Shown: positions 26,148 to 35,287, numbered from the stretch's first letter. The stretch is DNA of 64,000 bases from Lachnospiraceae bacterium (GCA_024680055.1 JAILCP010000006.1:1-64000), one strand, 5' to 3'. Numbers and translations: made by a program. Notes: generated by a model not told the origin, from the letters alone.

Positions 26148-26330
26148 ATGGAGGAATTATTCACACACGAGAACTGCCTTCGTTGCGGTTGCATGATCAA
26201 GGTAAAAAATAGTGATGCGAATCGGGAAGAAGCTCACTATTGCAAGAACTGCTGGAAAACATTGAAAGAGTACGAACGGCAGGATGTACAGGCTGCCACC
26301 GAGGAAAAGGTGGTTATCCCAAGAAAGTAA
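26148..26330 (+). CDS. Small zinc-ribbon protein
   Basis: 60 residues from ATG 26148, placed after GGGGG. An in-frame TTG five codons earlier is less likely. CLRCGCMI and HYCKNCW provide two CxxC knuckles that should bind Zn2+. The C-terminal half is charged (YERQDVQAATEEK). Function unknown; possibly a regulator or an adaptor. It is followed by a terminator hairpin. Confidence 0.7.
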   Translation: MEELFTHENCLRCGCMIKVKNSDANREEAHYCKNCWKTLKEYERQDVQAATEEKVVIPRK

Positions 26331-26336
26331 GGTGAA

Positions 26337-26373
26337 AAGGGCCGATGTAACAAAGGGTTGCACGGCTCTTTTA
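26337..26373 (+). terminator. Intrinsic terminator after the zinc-ribbon gene
   Basis: AGGGCCG pairs with CGGCTCT, and TGTAAC pairs with GGTTGCA inside, followed by TTTTATT. Confidence 0.7.
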
Positions 26374-26398
26374 TTGTATGTGCGGCCCTTCCTTGCAG

Positions 26399-26427
26399 TT
26401 GGCAAATGGGGAAAAACACTATATAAT
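26399..26427 (+). promoter_or_regulatory. Promoter of the secreted repeat protein gene
   Basis: TTGGCA (26399-26404), 17-base spacer, TATAAT (26422-26427), 37 bases before the start codon. Confidence 0.7.
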
Positions 26428-26464
26428 AGAAGAAAGACAGATTTGACGAAGGAGAAATAGAGTC

Positions 26465-27208
26465 ATGAAGAAAAGTATAATGAGAAGTGTGGCAATGGTC
26501 CTTGTGCTTCTTATGGCATTGACCGTAATACCTACCAATGCCATGGCAGCGAAAGCAAAGGTTAAAATATCCAAATGTTCCATAACATTGAAACAAACTT
26601 CCTATACTTATACAGGAAGTTATATTAAACCTACGGTGACTGTAAAGTATAATGGGAAAAAGCTTACAAGGGGCACAGACTACACCTTATCTTACAATAA
26701 TAATAAAAAAGTGGGTAAAGCCACAGTACGAATTAAGGGAAAAGGCAATTACACCGGAACCACCACAAAGAAATTCACCATTAAGGAAAAACCGGTGCAG
26801 AATATTGGAAATGCTTATACTTATATGGATGAGTACTCACATTTTTATGTATGTGAAGTGGAAACCACCAAAAGCGGCGACAGCCTTACCAATACCAATA
26901 TTCGTCACGTGGACTTTTCTTACGGAGATGGAGAAGTGGACGGAACCTTCCCGGCAGAAATTAAATACGGCGATGAGGAGCAGGAGTTGACCTTTGAAGA
27001 TGGAGTGGTTTCCTACTACTTAATTTATTTTATCACCGATGAAGATCATGCAAATGCATCTTCCATCAGTGACTGGACAGAAATCGGATATTATTGTCCG
27101 AAGACAAATGAGAGTATGGCCATGATTGACGGAGAGTGGTTTGAATCGGATTCATGGAAGAAGTTAATTTACGAATTAAATAATCTTTCCGGCTGGAAGG
27201 TAGGATAA
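26465..27208 (+). CDS. Secreted protein with one Ig-like (MBG-type) domain
   Basis: 247 residues. The N terminus (MKKSIMRSVAMVLVLLMALT) is a signal peptide, with a likely cut after NAMA (about 29). The next 70 residues carry the Ig-like motif GTDYTLSYNNNKKVGKATVRIKGKGNYTGT, given here as GTDYTLSYNNNKKVGKATV and IKGKGNYTGT, widespread in Clostridia surface proteins. The C-terminal 120 residues are acidic and unrecognised, with GDGEVDG, ISDWTEIGYYC and WFESDSW. No LPXTG or lipobox, so it is probably released or loosely held on the surface. Own promoter. Confidence 0.75.
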   Translation: MKKSIMRSVAMVLVLLMALTVIPTNAMAAKAKVKISKCSITLKQTSYTYTGSYIKPTVTVKYNGKKLTRGTDYTLSYNNNKKVGKATVRIKGKGNYTGTTTKKFTIKEKPVQNIGNAYTYMDEYSHFYVCEVETTKSGDSLTNTNIRHVDFSYGDGEVDGTFPAEIKYGDEEQELTFEDGVVSYYLIYFITDEDHANASSISDWTEIGYYCPKTNESMAMIDGEWFESDSWKKLIYELNNLSGWKVG

Positions 27209-27246
27209 AATAGAGAATATAGAGAATAGAGAATAGGGGGAGAGAA

Positions 27247-27873
27247 ATGAATCAGGTAAGAGTATTACATCACAGTAGCATTCGAATCAGTGGGGAGAAA
27301 AAGGTGATTTACATTGATCCTTTTCGGATCAAAGAAGACTGCCATGATGCAGACCTTGTTTTGATCACCCATGAGCACTATGATCATTATTCCGAGGAAG
27401 ATGTGAAAAAGGTGACAGGAAGAAAGACAGTTCTTGTGGCACCGGAAAGTTTAGAGGGAGTCATTGAGTATTCCGGAAAGGTGGTCCACTTACCTGTTGG
27501 CGATACCAAGGATATCTCAGGCGTGCAGGTAAGCACGGTTGCAGCCTACAATGTGGGCAAGCCTTTTCATCCCAAGGAAAGTAATTGGGTAGGTTATCTT
27601 ATTGATTTTAACGGTACCACTTATTACATATGTGGAGATACGGATGTGACAACAGAGGCCAAAGAGGTGCAGTGTGATGTGGCGTTGGTTCCCATTGGAG
27701 GCACCTACACCATGGATGTGAAAGAGGCGGCGGAACTTGTGAATCACATTCATCCAAAGGTGGCAATACCAACACATTACGGTAGCGTTGCCGGGGAGAA
27801 AAAGGATGAGGAAGTTTTCAAGAGCCTGGTGAATAAAGATATAGAAGTACAAATTAAAATGGAATTATACTAA
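27247..27873 (+). CDS. MBL-fold metal-dependent hydrolase
   Basis: 208 residues with the metallo-beta-lactamase core motif THEHYDHYS (His42, His44, Asp46, His47), a second-site CGDTDVT and the distal His in IPTHYGS. The size and the short N-terminal leader IRISGEKKVIYIDPFR resemble the UlaG/YtkL branch. The substrate is unknown. It ends with a strong terminator, and the start follows GGGGGAG. Confidence 0.87.
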   Translation: MNQVRVLHHSSIRISGEKKVIYIDPFRIKEDCHDADLVLITHEHYDHYSEEDVKKVTGRKTVLVAPESLEGVIEYSGKVVHLPVGDTKDISGVQVSTVAAYNVGKPFHPKESNWVGYLIDFNGTTYYICGDTDVTTEAKEVQCDVALVPIGGTYTMDVKEAAELVNHIHPKVAIPTHYGSVAGEKKDEEVFKSLVNKDIEVQIKMELY

Positions 27874-27883
27874 TGAATTAAGG

Positions 27884-27914
27884 AAGGGATGCGGTAAACA
27901 CCACATCCCTTTTT
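27884..27914 (+). terminator. Intrinsic terminator after the MBL hydrolase
   Basis: GGGATGCGGT pairs with ACCACATCCC around AAAC, then TTTTT. Confidence 0.9.
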
Positions 27915-27937
27915 GATTGGATAAAAGTAACCATAGG

Positions 27938-28534
27938 TTACTGATAACATTCATAGAAAAACATTTTGAAATTGTGCTCCACATCAATGGGAGCTTTTTC
28001 ATATAAGTCTGGAACGGAAGTCAGGGACAACTGCGGCTGATCCTCGCATCCGGGCATGAGATATTTTAGTTCGTAGCACATAACAGCATCATCGATTTCT
28101 TTCCAAATGACAGTTTCCTTTTCTGTAAGCGGTCCGATACCGAATTTTTTGAAAATCACTGCCATAATGGATTGTTCAATTGTAAGGTAATTGGTTAGAT
28201 GGGCTTTTACCGGGCGAATCACATCAGAGATATAGGCTTCGCTTGCATCATGTAAAAGACAGATCAATTGGGTGCGTTTGGAATAGCCTCGTTCTCTGGC
28301 TTCCTGCGCGCAGTTAAGTGAGTGTTGTGCCACAGAATAGAAAGCTTTAATGTGTCCGGCACCACGACACAAAAGACTAAGTGCATGGGAAATGTCATCT
28401 ATGCTTACATCAAAAGGTTGCATTTGCATTGGATCGAAACATTTTCCGGAAAATGTGTTCATCATACTCATATAAGTCGCCGCTGGGTGTAAAAACACCG
28501 TACCTTTCCGTAATCCTTTTATCCATTTTATCAA
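27938..28534 (-). CDS. HD-domain phosphohydrolase (YfbR-like)
   Basis: Up to 198 residues. The segment FSVDDISHALSLLCRG-like (here VSIDDISHALSLLCRG), the first His in YSVAQHSLNC and the HD pair in LLHDASEAYISDV identify an HD hydrolase of the YfbR/5'-nucleotidase group that acts on deoxynucleotide monophosphates in relatives. The start is uncertain: the reading frame opens at TTG 28534 without a clear ribosome site; GTG at 28498 has GGAAAGG just ahead, and ATG 28465 is where many relatives begin. It converges on the MBL gene. Confidence 0.75.
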   Translation of the reverse strand: MIKWIKGLRKGTVFLHPAATYMSMMNTFSGKCFDPMQMQPFDVSIDDISHALSLLCRGAGHIKAFYSVAQHSLNCAQEARERGYSKRTQLICLLHDASEAYISDVIRPVKAHLTNYLTIEQSIMAVIFKKFGIGPLTEKETVIWKEIDDAVMCYELKYLMPGCEDQPQLSLTSVPDLYEKAPIDVEHNFKMFFYECYQ

Positions 28535-28614
28535 ATGTTATAAAAATATGCTATAATTAAAATGTTTATGTGGAAAATGAAATAGAAAAGTATTGAAAGT
28601 TGTGGAAAGAAATA

Positions 28615-29115
28615 ATGGAAATAGGAAAAATTTATTTTGATATGGACGGGGTATTGGCGGATTTTGAAAGTGGCATCAGAACTTACTGCCATATGGAGCC
28701 GGTGGCCCAAAGTATTATTTGCAATAATGACGATTTGTGGGCTGCAGTGAAGAAGGTGGATCATTTTTATCTTCAGTTAAAGCCCTATGAAGGCGCCGTT
28801 GAAATGTTTATGGAACTATATAGGGAATATGGTCATAAGGTGGAAATTTTATCCGGAATTCCAAGAGCAAGAAGAGGAATTGTAACAGCAAGACAGGATA
28901 AAATTGACTGGGTGCACAAATATCTCTCACCGGATGTGAAATGCAATATTGTATACCGGGAAGAGAAACAGAATTATTGCACAGGGCCACAGGATATTTT
29001 AATTGATGACTTTGATGTCACCATAGAACAATGGGAAAGCAAAGGCGGAAGCGGAATCTGTCATGTATCCATAGAAGATACCAAAAACAAGATTCGTCAG
29101 CTGAAACAACAATAG
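28615..29115 (+). CDS. HAD-family nucleotidase-like protein
   Basis: 166 residues from ATG 28615, chosen because the HAD motif then lies at the usual distance (YFDMDGVLADF, Asp9 and Asp11). A longer in-frame TTG start at 28600 is less likely. Later motifs EILSGIPRAR and ILIDDFDVTIEQW are consistent with the 5'(3')-deoxyribonucleotidase branch. The promoter region contains TATAAT near 28551 and diverges from the HD gene, which fits a pairing of nucleotide phosphatases (inference). Confidence 0.75.
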   Translation: MEIGKIYFDMDGVLADFESGIRTYCHMEPVAQSIICNNDDLWAAVKKVDHFYLQLKPYEGAVEMFMELYREYGHKVEILSGIPRARRGIVTARQDKIDWVHKYLSPDVKCNIVYREEKQNYCTGPQDILIDDFDVTIEQWESKGGSGICHVSIEDTKNKIRQLKQQ

Positions 29116-29150
29116 ATTTAGGAAATAAGAAAGAATAGCGGAGGAACAGA

Positions 29151-29672
29151 ATGCGTACATTAATCGTGTATTATTCCATGGGGGGAGACGTTGAGAAAAT
29201 TGCTAAGAAGGTAGGAGAAGGAATCGGTGCAGATGTGGAACAGCTTAAACCGGTAAAATCCATTTCCAAGGTTACAGCAGCCATTGGTGCAGCAACCGGA
29301 CAGGGCGTTGCCATTGAACCTCTTAGGGTGAATCCTAAGGACTACGATCAAATTATTATCGGCTCGCCGGTATGGGCCGGAAGTGTGGCTACCCCGGTGA
29401 ATCAGTTTTTAAAAGAGTATGACGTGGCGGAACTGGTAAAAGGTATTTTCACCTCATCAGCAGGTGGAGATGGGCATGGTGCAGTTCAGAAGTTATATAA
29501 GAAACTTCCAAATTTAAAATATGTTTTAACAAATATATACGCCTCAAAAAAGGAGCAGTCAGCCTTTAACGGAGAGCGGATCGATCGCTATATTGATGTG
29601 ATCAACGATGTTGGAGTGTCCGGTTCAAACACAGATAGTTTTGGACAGGAAAATCAAGAGGAATCAGAATAA
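29151..29672 (+). CDS. Flavodoxin-family protein
   Basis: 173 residues. The FMN phosphate loop VYYSMGGDVEKIA at the N terminus and IIGSPVWAGSVATPVNQFL are classic of flavodoxins, low-potential electron carriers. The extra C-terminal acidic tail (GQENQEESE) is unusual but not alarming. GGAGG precedes the ATG. It sits before an iron-containing alcohol dehydrogenase and another flavoprotein, suggesting a redox cluster. Confidence 0.86.
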   Translation: MRTLIVYYSMGGDVEKIAKKVGEGIGADVEQLKPVKSISKVTAAIGAATGQGVAIEPLRVNPKDYDQIIIGSPVWAGSVATPVNQFLKEYDVAELVKGIFTSSAGGDGHGAVQKLYKKLPNLKYVLTNIYASKKEQSAFNGERIDRYIDVINDVGVSGSNTDSFGQENQEESE

Positions 29673-29720
29673 ACAAAGCATTTTAAATAGACATAAGTCA
29701 TTAAGGAGGAGAAGATTTTC

Positions 29721-30905
29721 ATGAATAATTTTGTTTATGAAACACCAACCAAAGTGTATTTTGGAGAGGATGAAGAATTAAAGGTAGGCGAACTGATTAA
29801 GGCCTATGAACCAAAGAAAGTACTGATTCACTACGGTGGCGGTTCCGCAGTAAAAAGCGGACTTCTTGATCGTGTAAAAAAGAGTCTTGACGACCAGGGC
29901 ATTGCCCATGTGGAACTTGGCGGAGTTGTGGCCAATCCGGAATTAAAGCTGGTTCGTGAGGGAATTGCCCTTTGCCAAAAAGAAGGAGTCGATTTCGTTT
30001 TGGCAGTAGGAGGAGGATCTGTACTGGATTCTTCCAAAGACATTGCCAATGGTGTTGCCAACCCGGATGTTGATGTGTGGGATTTCTCCCTTGGAAAAGC
30101 CACACCGGTAAAAACTTTGAACAAAGCGGCCATTTTAACATTGGCAGCAGCAGGCTCTGAAATGTCCAACTCTTGTGTAATTACCAACCAGGACACCGGA
30201 GAAAAGAGAGGCTATGGATGTACTGCCAACAGAATGAATTTCGCCATCGAGAATCCAAAGCTTACTTATACCGTAAATCCATATCAGACAGCATGCGGAG
30301 CGGTAGATATTGCAATGCATACCATTGAGCGTTATTTCTGCCCGGGCGAAGATACTTATCTTACCGATGCCATTGCAGAAGCAGTCATCAAAAGCGTGAT
30401 GAAGGCCGGAAAAGACTGTCTGAAAAATCCGGAAGATTATGTGGCAAGAGCCAATATGATGTGGGCATCTTCCCTTGCACATAACGGATTGACTCAGTGC
30501 GGTAGAGCCTTCCTTTTAACCGTTCATCAGTTTGAGCATGAAGTTTCCGGAATGTATCCTGAAGTTGCACACGGTGCAGGACTTGCAGCTCTTTGGTGCA
30601 GCTGGGCAAGATACGTATATACCGCCAACATTCCAAGATGGTTACAGTATGCCAAAAACGTATGGAATCTGGACATTGATTTTGAACATCCGGAAGAAAC
30701 TGTATTAAAAGCCATTGATTTACAGGAAGAATATTATAAGTCCATCGGAATGCCAACCAACTTAAAATCCCTTGGGGTAAAAGAAGAGTCTCTTGAGAAG
30801 TTGGCCCTTGATTGCTCCAGAAACAAAACAAGAACCTTGATTGGATTTAAGCCATTGGCCTATGACGATATGCTTGCTATTTATAAGATGGCATACGATG
30901 CATAA
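29721..30905 (+). CDS. Iron-containing alcohol dehydrogenase, butanol dehydrogenase type
   Basis: 394 residues, group III metal-dependent ADH. The NAD(P)-binding VGGGSVLDSSKDIA (about 95) and metal-site segments DIAMHTIERYF and HQFEHEVSGMYPEVAHGAG are in place. The N terminus MNNFVYETPTKVYFG matches BdhA/YqdH-type enzymes that reduce aldehydes to alcohols with NAD(P)H. AGGAGG is well placed. A second member of the superfamily begins at 63310. Confidence 0.92.
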   Translation: MNNFVYETPTKVYFGEDEELKVGELIKAYEPKKVLIHYGGGSAVKSGLLDRVKKSLDDQGIAHVELGGVVANPELKLVREGIALCQKEGVDFVLAVGGGSVLDSSKDIANGVANPDVDVWDFSLGKATPVKTLNKAAILTLAAAGSEMSNSCVITNQDTGEKRGYGCTANRMNFAIENPKLTYTVNPYQTACGAVDIAMHTIERYFCPGEDTYLTDAIAEAVIKSVMKAGKDCLKNPEDYVARANMMWASSLAHNGLTQCGRAFLLTVHQFEHEVSGMYPEVAHGAGLAALWCSWARYVYTANIPRWLQYAKNVWNLDIDFEHPEETVLKAIDLQEEYYKSIGMPTNLKSLGVKEESLEKLALDCSRNKTRTLIGFKPLAYDDMLAIYKMAYDA

Positions 30906-30927
30906 TGAAAGAAATAGAGGATGAGAA

Positions 30928-31509
30928 ATGAAGGTTTTGTTAATTAACGGCAGCAGACGGGAAAGCGGTTGTACCAACACAGCCCTTCAGATGGTTGCTA
31001 AATCATTAAATGAGCAGGGAATCGATACAGAGATATTTTTTATCGGAGAAAAGGCAATTGAAGGAGACATGGCCGGAATTGTGAAAAATGCAGTCAAGAA
31101 AATGGAAGAATGTGACGGACTGGTGGTAGGTTCGCCGGTCTATTATGCATCTCCGTCAGGAGAAGTGATTGCATTTTTGGATCGCTTCTTTGGCACAGCC
31201 AAAGCACAGTTGCATCATAAGCCGGCAGCAGCTGTGGTATCCGCCAGAAGAGGTGGTACTACAGCGTCCTTTGATGTGTTGAATAAGTATTTTACAATCA
31301 GCCAGATGCCAATTGTATCATCCACCTATTGGAACAACGTCCATGGAAATACCCCGGATGAGGTAAAACAGGACAAAGAGGGTATGCAGATTATGCGTAA
31401 CCTTGGAACCAATATGGCCTGGATGTTAAAATGCATTGAGGCAGGTAAGAAAGCCGGAATTGATATTCCGGTTGCCGAGGCGGCGGAAAAGACCAATTTC
31501 ATAAGATAA
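30928..31509 (+). CDS. NADPH-dependent FMN reductase-like flavoprotein
   Basis: 193 residues. The flavodoxin-like fold is clear: LLINGSRRESGCTNTAL at the N terminus and GSPVYYASPSGEVIAFLDR in the middle. This branch contains flavin, quinone or iron-sulfur-flavoprotein-like reductases; the extra cysteine ligands needed for an Fe-S cluster were not seen. It is 22 bases after the ADH gene, so probably co-transcribed, and it ends at a strong bidirectional terminator. Confidence 0.86.
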   Translation: MKVLLINGSRRESGCTNTALQMVAKSLNEQGIDTEIFFIGEKAIEGDMAGIVKNAVKKMEECDGLVVGSPVYYASPSGEVIAFLDRFFGTAKAQLHHKPAAAVVSARRGGTTASFDVLNKYFTISQMPIVSSTYWNNVHGNTPDEVKQDKEGMQIMRNLGTNMAWMLKCIEAGKKAGIDIPVAEAAEKTNFIR

Positions 31510-31529
31510 GGAAACATTCAATAAATAAG

Positions 31530-31560
31530 AAAACCACCGATGTAAAACCGGTGGTTTTTC
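31530..31560. terminator. Bidirectional terminator between the flavoprotein and the methyltransferase-like gene
   Basis: AAAACCACCG pairs with CGGTGGTTTT around ATGTAAAAC, with T on the right and A on the left. Serves both converging genes. Confidence 0.93.
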
Positions 31561-31561
31561 T

Positions 31562-32650
31562 TTACATAAATTCAATTAATCCCTTTGGCATTTGGCCCTT
31601 TTTGGCGCCTTTGCCATAGGTTGCTGCCGCATTCATAAATGCAGTCATGTTTTCCTTAGAAGTTCCCATAGGGGTGGTGCAACCGGGACTTAAGGTAAAT
31701 CCCATAGGGTTGTCGGCTGCAGCCAGAAGACTTTCCTTGATGCTTCGATCAATATCATCCGGAGTTCCCAGCCATAAAACATCTACGGGAGGAATGTTTC
31801 CTGTGACGCCGATGCGTTGGCCGTAAAGTTCTTTTAGCTCTTTCAGGCTTTCGCAGTTGTCCACCCAGAAGTTGGAAATTCCTGCATTCACCACATCTTC
31901 CCAGCGGTCTTTTGTGTTACCGCAGATGTGAATACCGGTTCCGCCCTGAAAGCGGTTCATTCGCTCCACTGCTTGCTTTAGGTAGGGAGCAAAAAACTTT
32001 TTGAACTGGGACTTACTTATAAGGTTTGCAGAGCCCATAGGTTCTGATAACATCAGTCCAATACCAAGTTCCTGGTGCAAAGCCTTACTTACTTCAACGA
32101 CCACGTCGGTGGTAAACTGAAGTAATGCGTGGGCACCTTTTTTGTCTCGAATCATTCCCATGAGAAAATTCTCAGTTCCGATCAATCCTGCCGCTGTGGT
32201 AAAAGGTCCTGCAAGACCGCTGCCAAGGCCTCTGGTTTCTCCGTATTTATCCTGTAAACGCTTCATGGCCTCCACAATGATAGGAAGACGGCCATCCTTA
32301 TGAATATCCGGAATGGATAATTCCGCAATCTGCTCAAACGAGTTGATGCGGGGTTTTTCAATGTAGGATACGCTGTTTTCAGGAACCGCAATTTTGGTGC
32401 CCAGGGCTTCCACCACGGTGCGAAGTCCAAGGCCGATTCCCATGTTATCTGCATGAAAGTCCTCTGCCAGGTGGCTTTCCACATCTACCATCACATCTGC
32501 ATTAAAATAATAATCATGCATTTTATAACCGTATAGAGGTGGGGCTGTTTCGCTAGCGCTTAGGGTTGTAGGGATACGATCCACTTCTTCCCCGCGATGA
32601 TAGGCAGCTCTCCGCTCCTTAGGTGTCATTTCCAATTCAATTAATTTCAT
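31562..32650 (-). CDS. URO-D family methyltransferase-like protein (MtaA/CmuA branch)
   Basis: 362 residues, uroporphyrinogen-decarboxylase fold. The zinc ligands of the methyltransferase branch are visible: His241-x-Cys243 in GIHICGNTK and Cys324 in LSPGCTTPMG. Members of this branch move methyl groups from corrinoid proteins to thiols rather than decarboxylating porphyrins, so the heme function is unlikely. It is the last gene of metN-metI-metQ-this gene, spaced 15 bases from metQ, which suggests a part in methionine or methylthiol metabolism (inference). Confidence 0.85.
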   Translation of the reverse strand: MKLIELEMTPKERRAAYHRGEEVDRIPTTLSASETAPPLYGYKMHDYYFNADVMVDVESHLAEDFHADNMGIGLGLRTVVEALGTKIAVPENSVSYIEKPRINSFEQIAELSIPDIHKDGRLPIIVEAMKRLQDKYGETRGLGSGLAGPFTTAAGLIGTENFLMGMIRDKKGAHALLQFTTDVVVEVSKALHQELGIGLMLSEPMGSANLISKSQFKKFFAPYLKQAVERMNRFQGGTGIHICGNTKDRWEDVVNAGISNFWVDNCESLKELKELYGQRIGVTGNIPPVDVLWLGTPDDIDRSIKESLLAAADNPMGFTLSPGCTTPMGTSKENMTAFMNAAATYGKGAKKGQMPKGLIEFM

Positions 32651-32665
32651 TTTAAAATAGTTCTC

Positions 32666-33505
32666 TTATTTCCACATAGGAACCATGGTTCCCTGTTTTT
32701 CTGTTTTGTAGTACTCTGCTAATTCGTCACACTGAACTGCCTTGGCAAGGTCGGTTGCCCATGCAGCGTCTTTGTCTTCGGAACGAACAACAAAACCAAC
32801 GGCGTATTCTTCAGCATCATCAGAAGCTTTTACGTAGTTCTGAGCATCTAAGCCTGCGTTTGCCATATGAGCTGCTGCAAGAACAATGGCGTCTACGTCA
32901 GGAAGTGACTGAGGAAGAACCTGCATATCGGTTTCGATGAATTTTAAGTTTTTAGGGTTATCTTTAATGTCAAGCTTTGTAGGTGTTTCTACAGAATCAT
33001 CAAGGGTGATTAATCCTGCAGATTCAAGAAGGTGAAGTCCTCTGGCCTGGTTGGCTGCGTCGTTGCAAAGGCCGATGGTTGCGCCGTCTTCAAGGTCATC
33101 AATGGATTTGATTTTATCAGAATACATTGCAAAAAGAGGAGCAGCTGTCTTTGGCTGAATCATTACAAAATCAGTGTTGTTCTCTGCATTGTAAGCTTCC
33201 AGGTAAGGCTCATGCTGATACCAGTTAATATCAATGCTTCCTTCTGCAAGGGCTACGTTTGGCTGAATGGAATCGTCAAAAACGGTAACTTCCACTTCAT
33301 AGCCGGCTTTTTCAATGGCCTTCTTACAAACATCAATGGCATCGGCAGAATCACGGACACCAACCTTAATGGTTTTCTTTTCTTCGGTTTCTGTTTTGGC
33401 TTCTTCTTTCTTTTCTTGGGATTTGTCGGATGAAGATGATCCGCATGCAATTAATCCAAGTGACATTGCCATAATCAAAGTCATGGCCATAAGTTTCTTT
33501 TTCAT
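32666..33505 (-). CDS. metQ: Methionine-binding lipoprotein MetQ
   Basis: 279 residues from the ATG at 33505, chosen because AGGAGG sits 5 bases ahead; a start seven codons upstream lacks this. A signal peptide ends in a lipobox LGLIACG, giving a lipid-anchored substrate-binding protein on the outer face of the membrane. The NlpA/MetQ domain shows KVGVRDSADAIDVC and GSIDINWYQHEPYLE. It delivers methionine to MetNI. A low-complexity Ser/Lys/Glu linker follows the lipid anchor. Confidence 0.93.
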   Translation of the reverse strand: MKKKLMAMTLIMAMSLGLIACGSSSSDKSQEKKEEAKTETEEKKTIKVGVRDSADAIDVCKKAIEKAGYEVEVTVFDDSIQPNVALAEGSIDINWYQHEPYLEAYNAENNTDFVMIQPKTAAPLFAMYSDKIKSIDDLEDGATIGLCNDAANQARGLHLLESAGLITLDDSVETPTKLDIKDNPKNLKFIETDMQVLPQSLPDVDAIVLAAAHMANAGLDAQNYVKASDDAEEYAVGFVVRSEDKDAAWATDLAKAVQCDELAEYYKTEKQGTMVPMWK

Positions 33506-33573
33506 GTTTTCCTCCTGATTTCTCATTACATATTATTTATTTGCATAAACCGCTTGATAGCGGAAAATACCGC

Positions 33574-34242
33574 CTATTTTAATTTTCGATAAATCCAATC
33601 GCCGAAATACTGGATAATTGCCACAAGTACAATTAAAATCACGCAAATGGAATACATAATTTTCATGTTAAAATTCTGGTAACCGTAAGTCAGGGCAGTG
33701 GCGCCAAGTCCGCCGGCTCCCACAGCTCCGGCCATTGCCGTACAGCCAAGAAGGTTGATAATGGCAAGACATAAACCGGAAATAATGGAAGGTACCGATT
33801 CTTTTAACATTACGCGAAAGATAATCTGAGGCTTGGATGCACCAAAGGATTTGGCTGCTTCGATTAACGCAGGATCCACTTCCTTAAAACTGTTTTGGAA
33901 AATTCTTGCCATAAAAGGTGAGCAGGCCACCGTTAACGGTACAAGGGCCGCCGTTTCTCCAATGGAAGTTCCCACAATCAGTCTGGTAAAAGGGATAATG
34001 GAAATTAACAAAATAATAAATGGAAAGGATCGAATGGTATTGATGAAAAAGTCCAAAATTCGATTGATGACAACGTTCTGGTACAAACCGCCTTTTTCTG
34101 TAACAACAATCAAAACTCCAAGAACAAATCCAATCAATGTGGAAAATACGCTGGCAATCAATAACATTTTCATTGTGGCAATAAAGGCCGGAACAATGAG
34201 AAGCTGAAAAATTTGCCAGTAACTATAGTTTGAAAGGGTCAT
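33574..34242 (-). CDS. metI: Methionine ABC transporter permease MetI
   Basis: 222 residues, five membrane spans, a BPD-transporter permease. The EAA loop is ALIEAAKSFGASKPQIIFRV, which contacts the ATPase. Overall fits MetI of the methionine importer. It lies 2 bases after metN and 47-68 bases before metQ, so the operon order is metN-metI-metQ. Confidence 0.95.
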   Translation of the reverse strand: MTLSNYSYWQIFQLLIVPAFIATMKMLLIASVFSTLIGFVLGVLIVVTEKGGLYQNVVINRILDFFINTIRSFPFIILLISIIPFTRLIVGTSIGETAALVPLTVACSPFMARIFQNSFKEVDPALIEAAKSFGASKPQIIFRVMLKESVPSIISGLCLAIINLLGCTAMAGAVGAGGLGATALTYGYQNFNMKIMYSICVILIVLVAIIQYFGDWIYRKLK

Positions 34243-34244
34243 AT

Positions 34245-35234
34245 CTATTCCTCCTCACTGCAGGATGGGGTGATCTCCATCCATTTAAATCCATGGTTGT
34301 CTAAATAGCGTATTGCATTTTCAAAATGCTCATCCGGCACATTCATGGTAAAAACACCCATTTCTTCGCCTTGATAGTTTTGAATATTGCCGCTGATAAT
34401 TGGAAAAACAGTGCCAAGTTCCATGGCCATGTTGCCAAAAATCTCTCCGTCTTTGGCGGAATCCATCATATGAGCAATTTGAATGTTGTGACCGGTGGAA
34501 GGAAGGTTCTTTTCGTCTTCCCCAAGAAGACGCTGCAAAGACTTTGGCTGGCGGATAAAAATATCCTTTACGCTTCCCACGTCGCTGATTTTACCGTCTT
34601 CCAGAATACATGCCTTGTTACATGCCTTTCGCACAACCTCCATTTGGTGGGTGACAATAATAACGGTGATGCCCATTTTTTTATTGATTTCCATGAGCAA
34701 GTCAAGGATGGAATTGGTGGTTTTCGGATCGAGGGCAGAAGTCGCCTCGTCACAAAGAATAAATTTAGGGTCCATGGTAAGCGCTCTGGCAATGGCCACA
34801 CGCTGCTTTTGACCGCCGCTTAAGGTGCGCGGCCGAACATTGATTTTATCGCTGAGACCCACCAGTTCCAGTAAACTTTTTACCTTGGTATCGATTTCGC
34901 TTTTAGAATATTTCCAACACTTCATTGGAAGTGCAACATTTTCATATACGGTTTCTCTCTCCAGCAGGGAAAAATGTTGAAAAATCATTCCCACATGGCG
35001 CCTGAATTCACGAAGATCATTTTCTTTAAACTCTTTGATTTCTTTGCCATCCACCTTCAAGCTGCCGTCCTGATAGGAAGTCAGTCCGTTGATACATCGA
35101 AGCAGGGTGGACTTGCCGGCTCCGCTTCGGCCGACCAAAGCGTAGATATCTCCATCTTCAATGGTCAAATTAATGTCTTTCAGTACAGGAACGCCATCTT
35201 CCCATACCTTCTTTAAATTCTTAATCTCTATCAC
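34245..35234 (-). CDS. metN: Methionine ABC transporter ATP-binding protein MetN
   Basis: 329 residues, GTG start with GAGGAC upstream. ABC motifs: GRSGAGKSTLLRCI (Walker A, about 36-49), TLSGGQKQRVAIAR (signature), FILCDEATSALDP (Walker B), and the H-loop THQ. The last 80 residues form the NIL domain (GEEMGVFTMNVPDEHF), the methionine-sensing regulatory domain typical of MetN. First gene of the minus-strand operon, behind a promoter, a palindrome and an attenuator. Confidence 0.95.
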   Translation of the reverse strand: MIEIKNLKKVWEDGVPVLKDINLTIEDGDIYALVGRSGAGKSTLLRCINGLTSYQDGSLKVDGKEIKEFKENDLREFRRHVGMIFQHFSLLERETVYENVALPMKCWKYSKSEIDTKVKSLLELVGLSDKINVRPRTLSGGQKQRVAIARALTMDPKFILCDEATSALDPKTTNSILDLLMEINKKMGITVIIVTHQMEVVRKACNKACILEDGKISDVGSVKDIFIRQPKSLQRLLGEDEKNLPSTGHNIQIAHMMDSAKDGEIFGNMAMELGTVFPIISGNIQNYQGEEMGVFTMNVPDEHFENAIRYLDNHGFKWMEITPSCSEEE

Positions 35235-35287
35235 TTTTTTGTCCTCATTTTGCTAAAAAACAATGTGTTTTGCCTGATTTTGGGTAC

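Noticed and set aside
31562..32650. Heme biosynthesis uroporphyrinogen decarboxylase (hemE)
   Set aside because: It carries zinc-ligand motifs of the methyltransferase branch and sits in a methionine operon with no heme genes.
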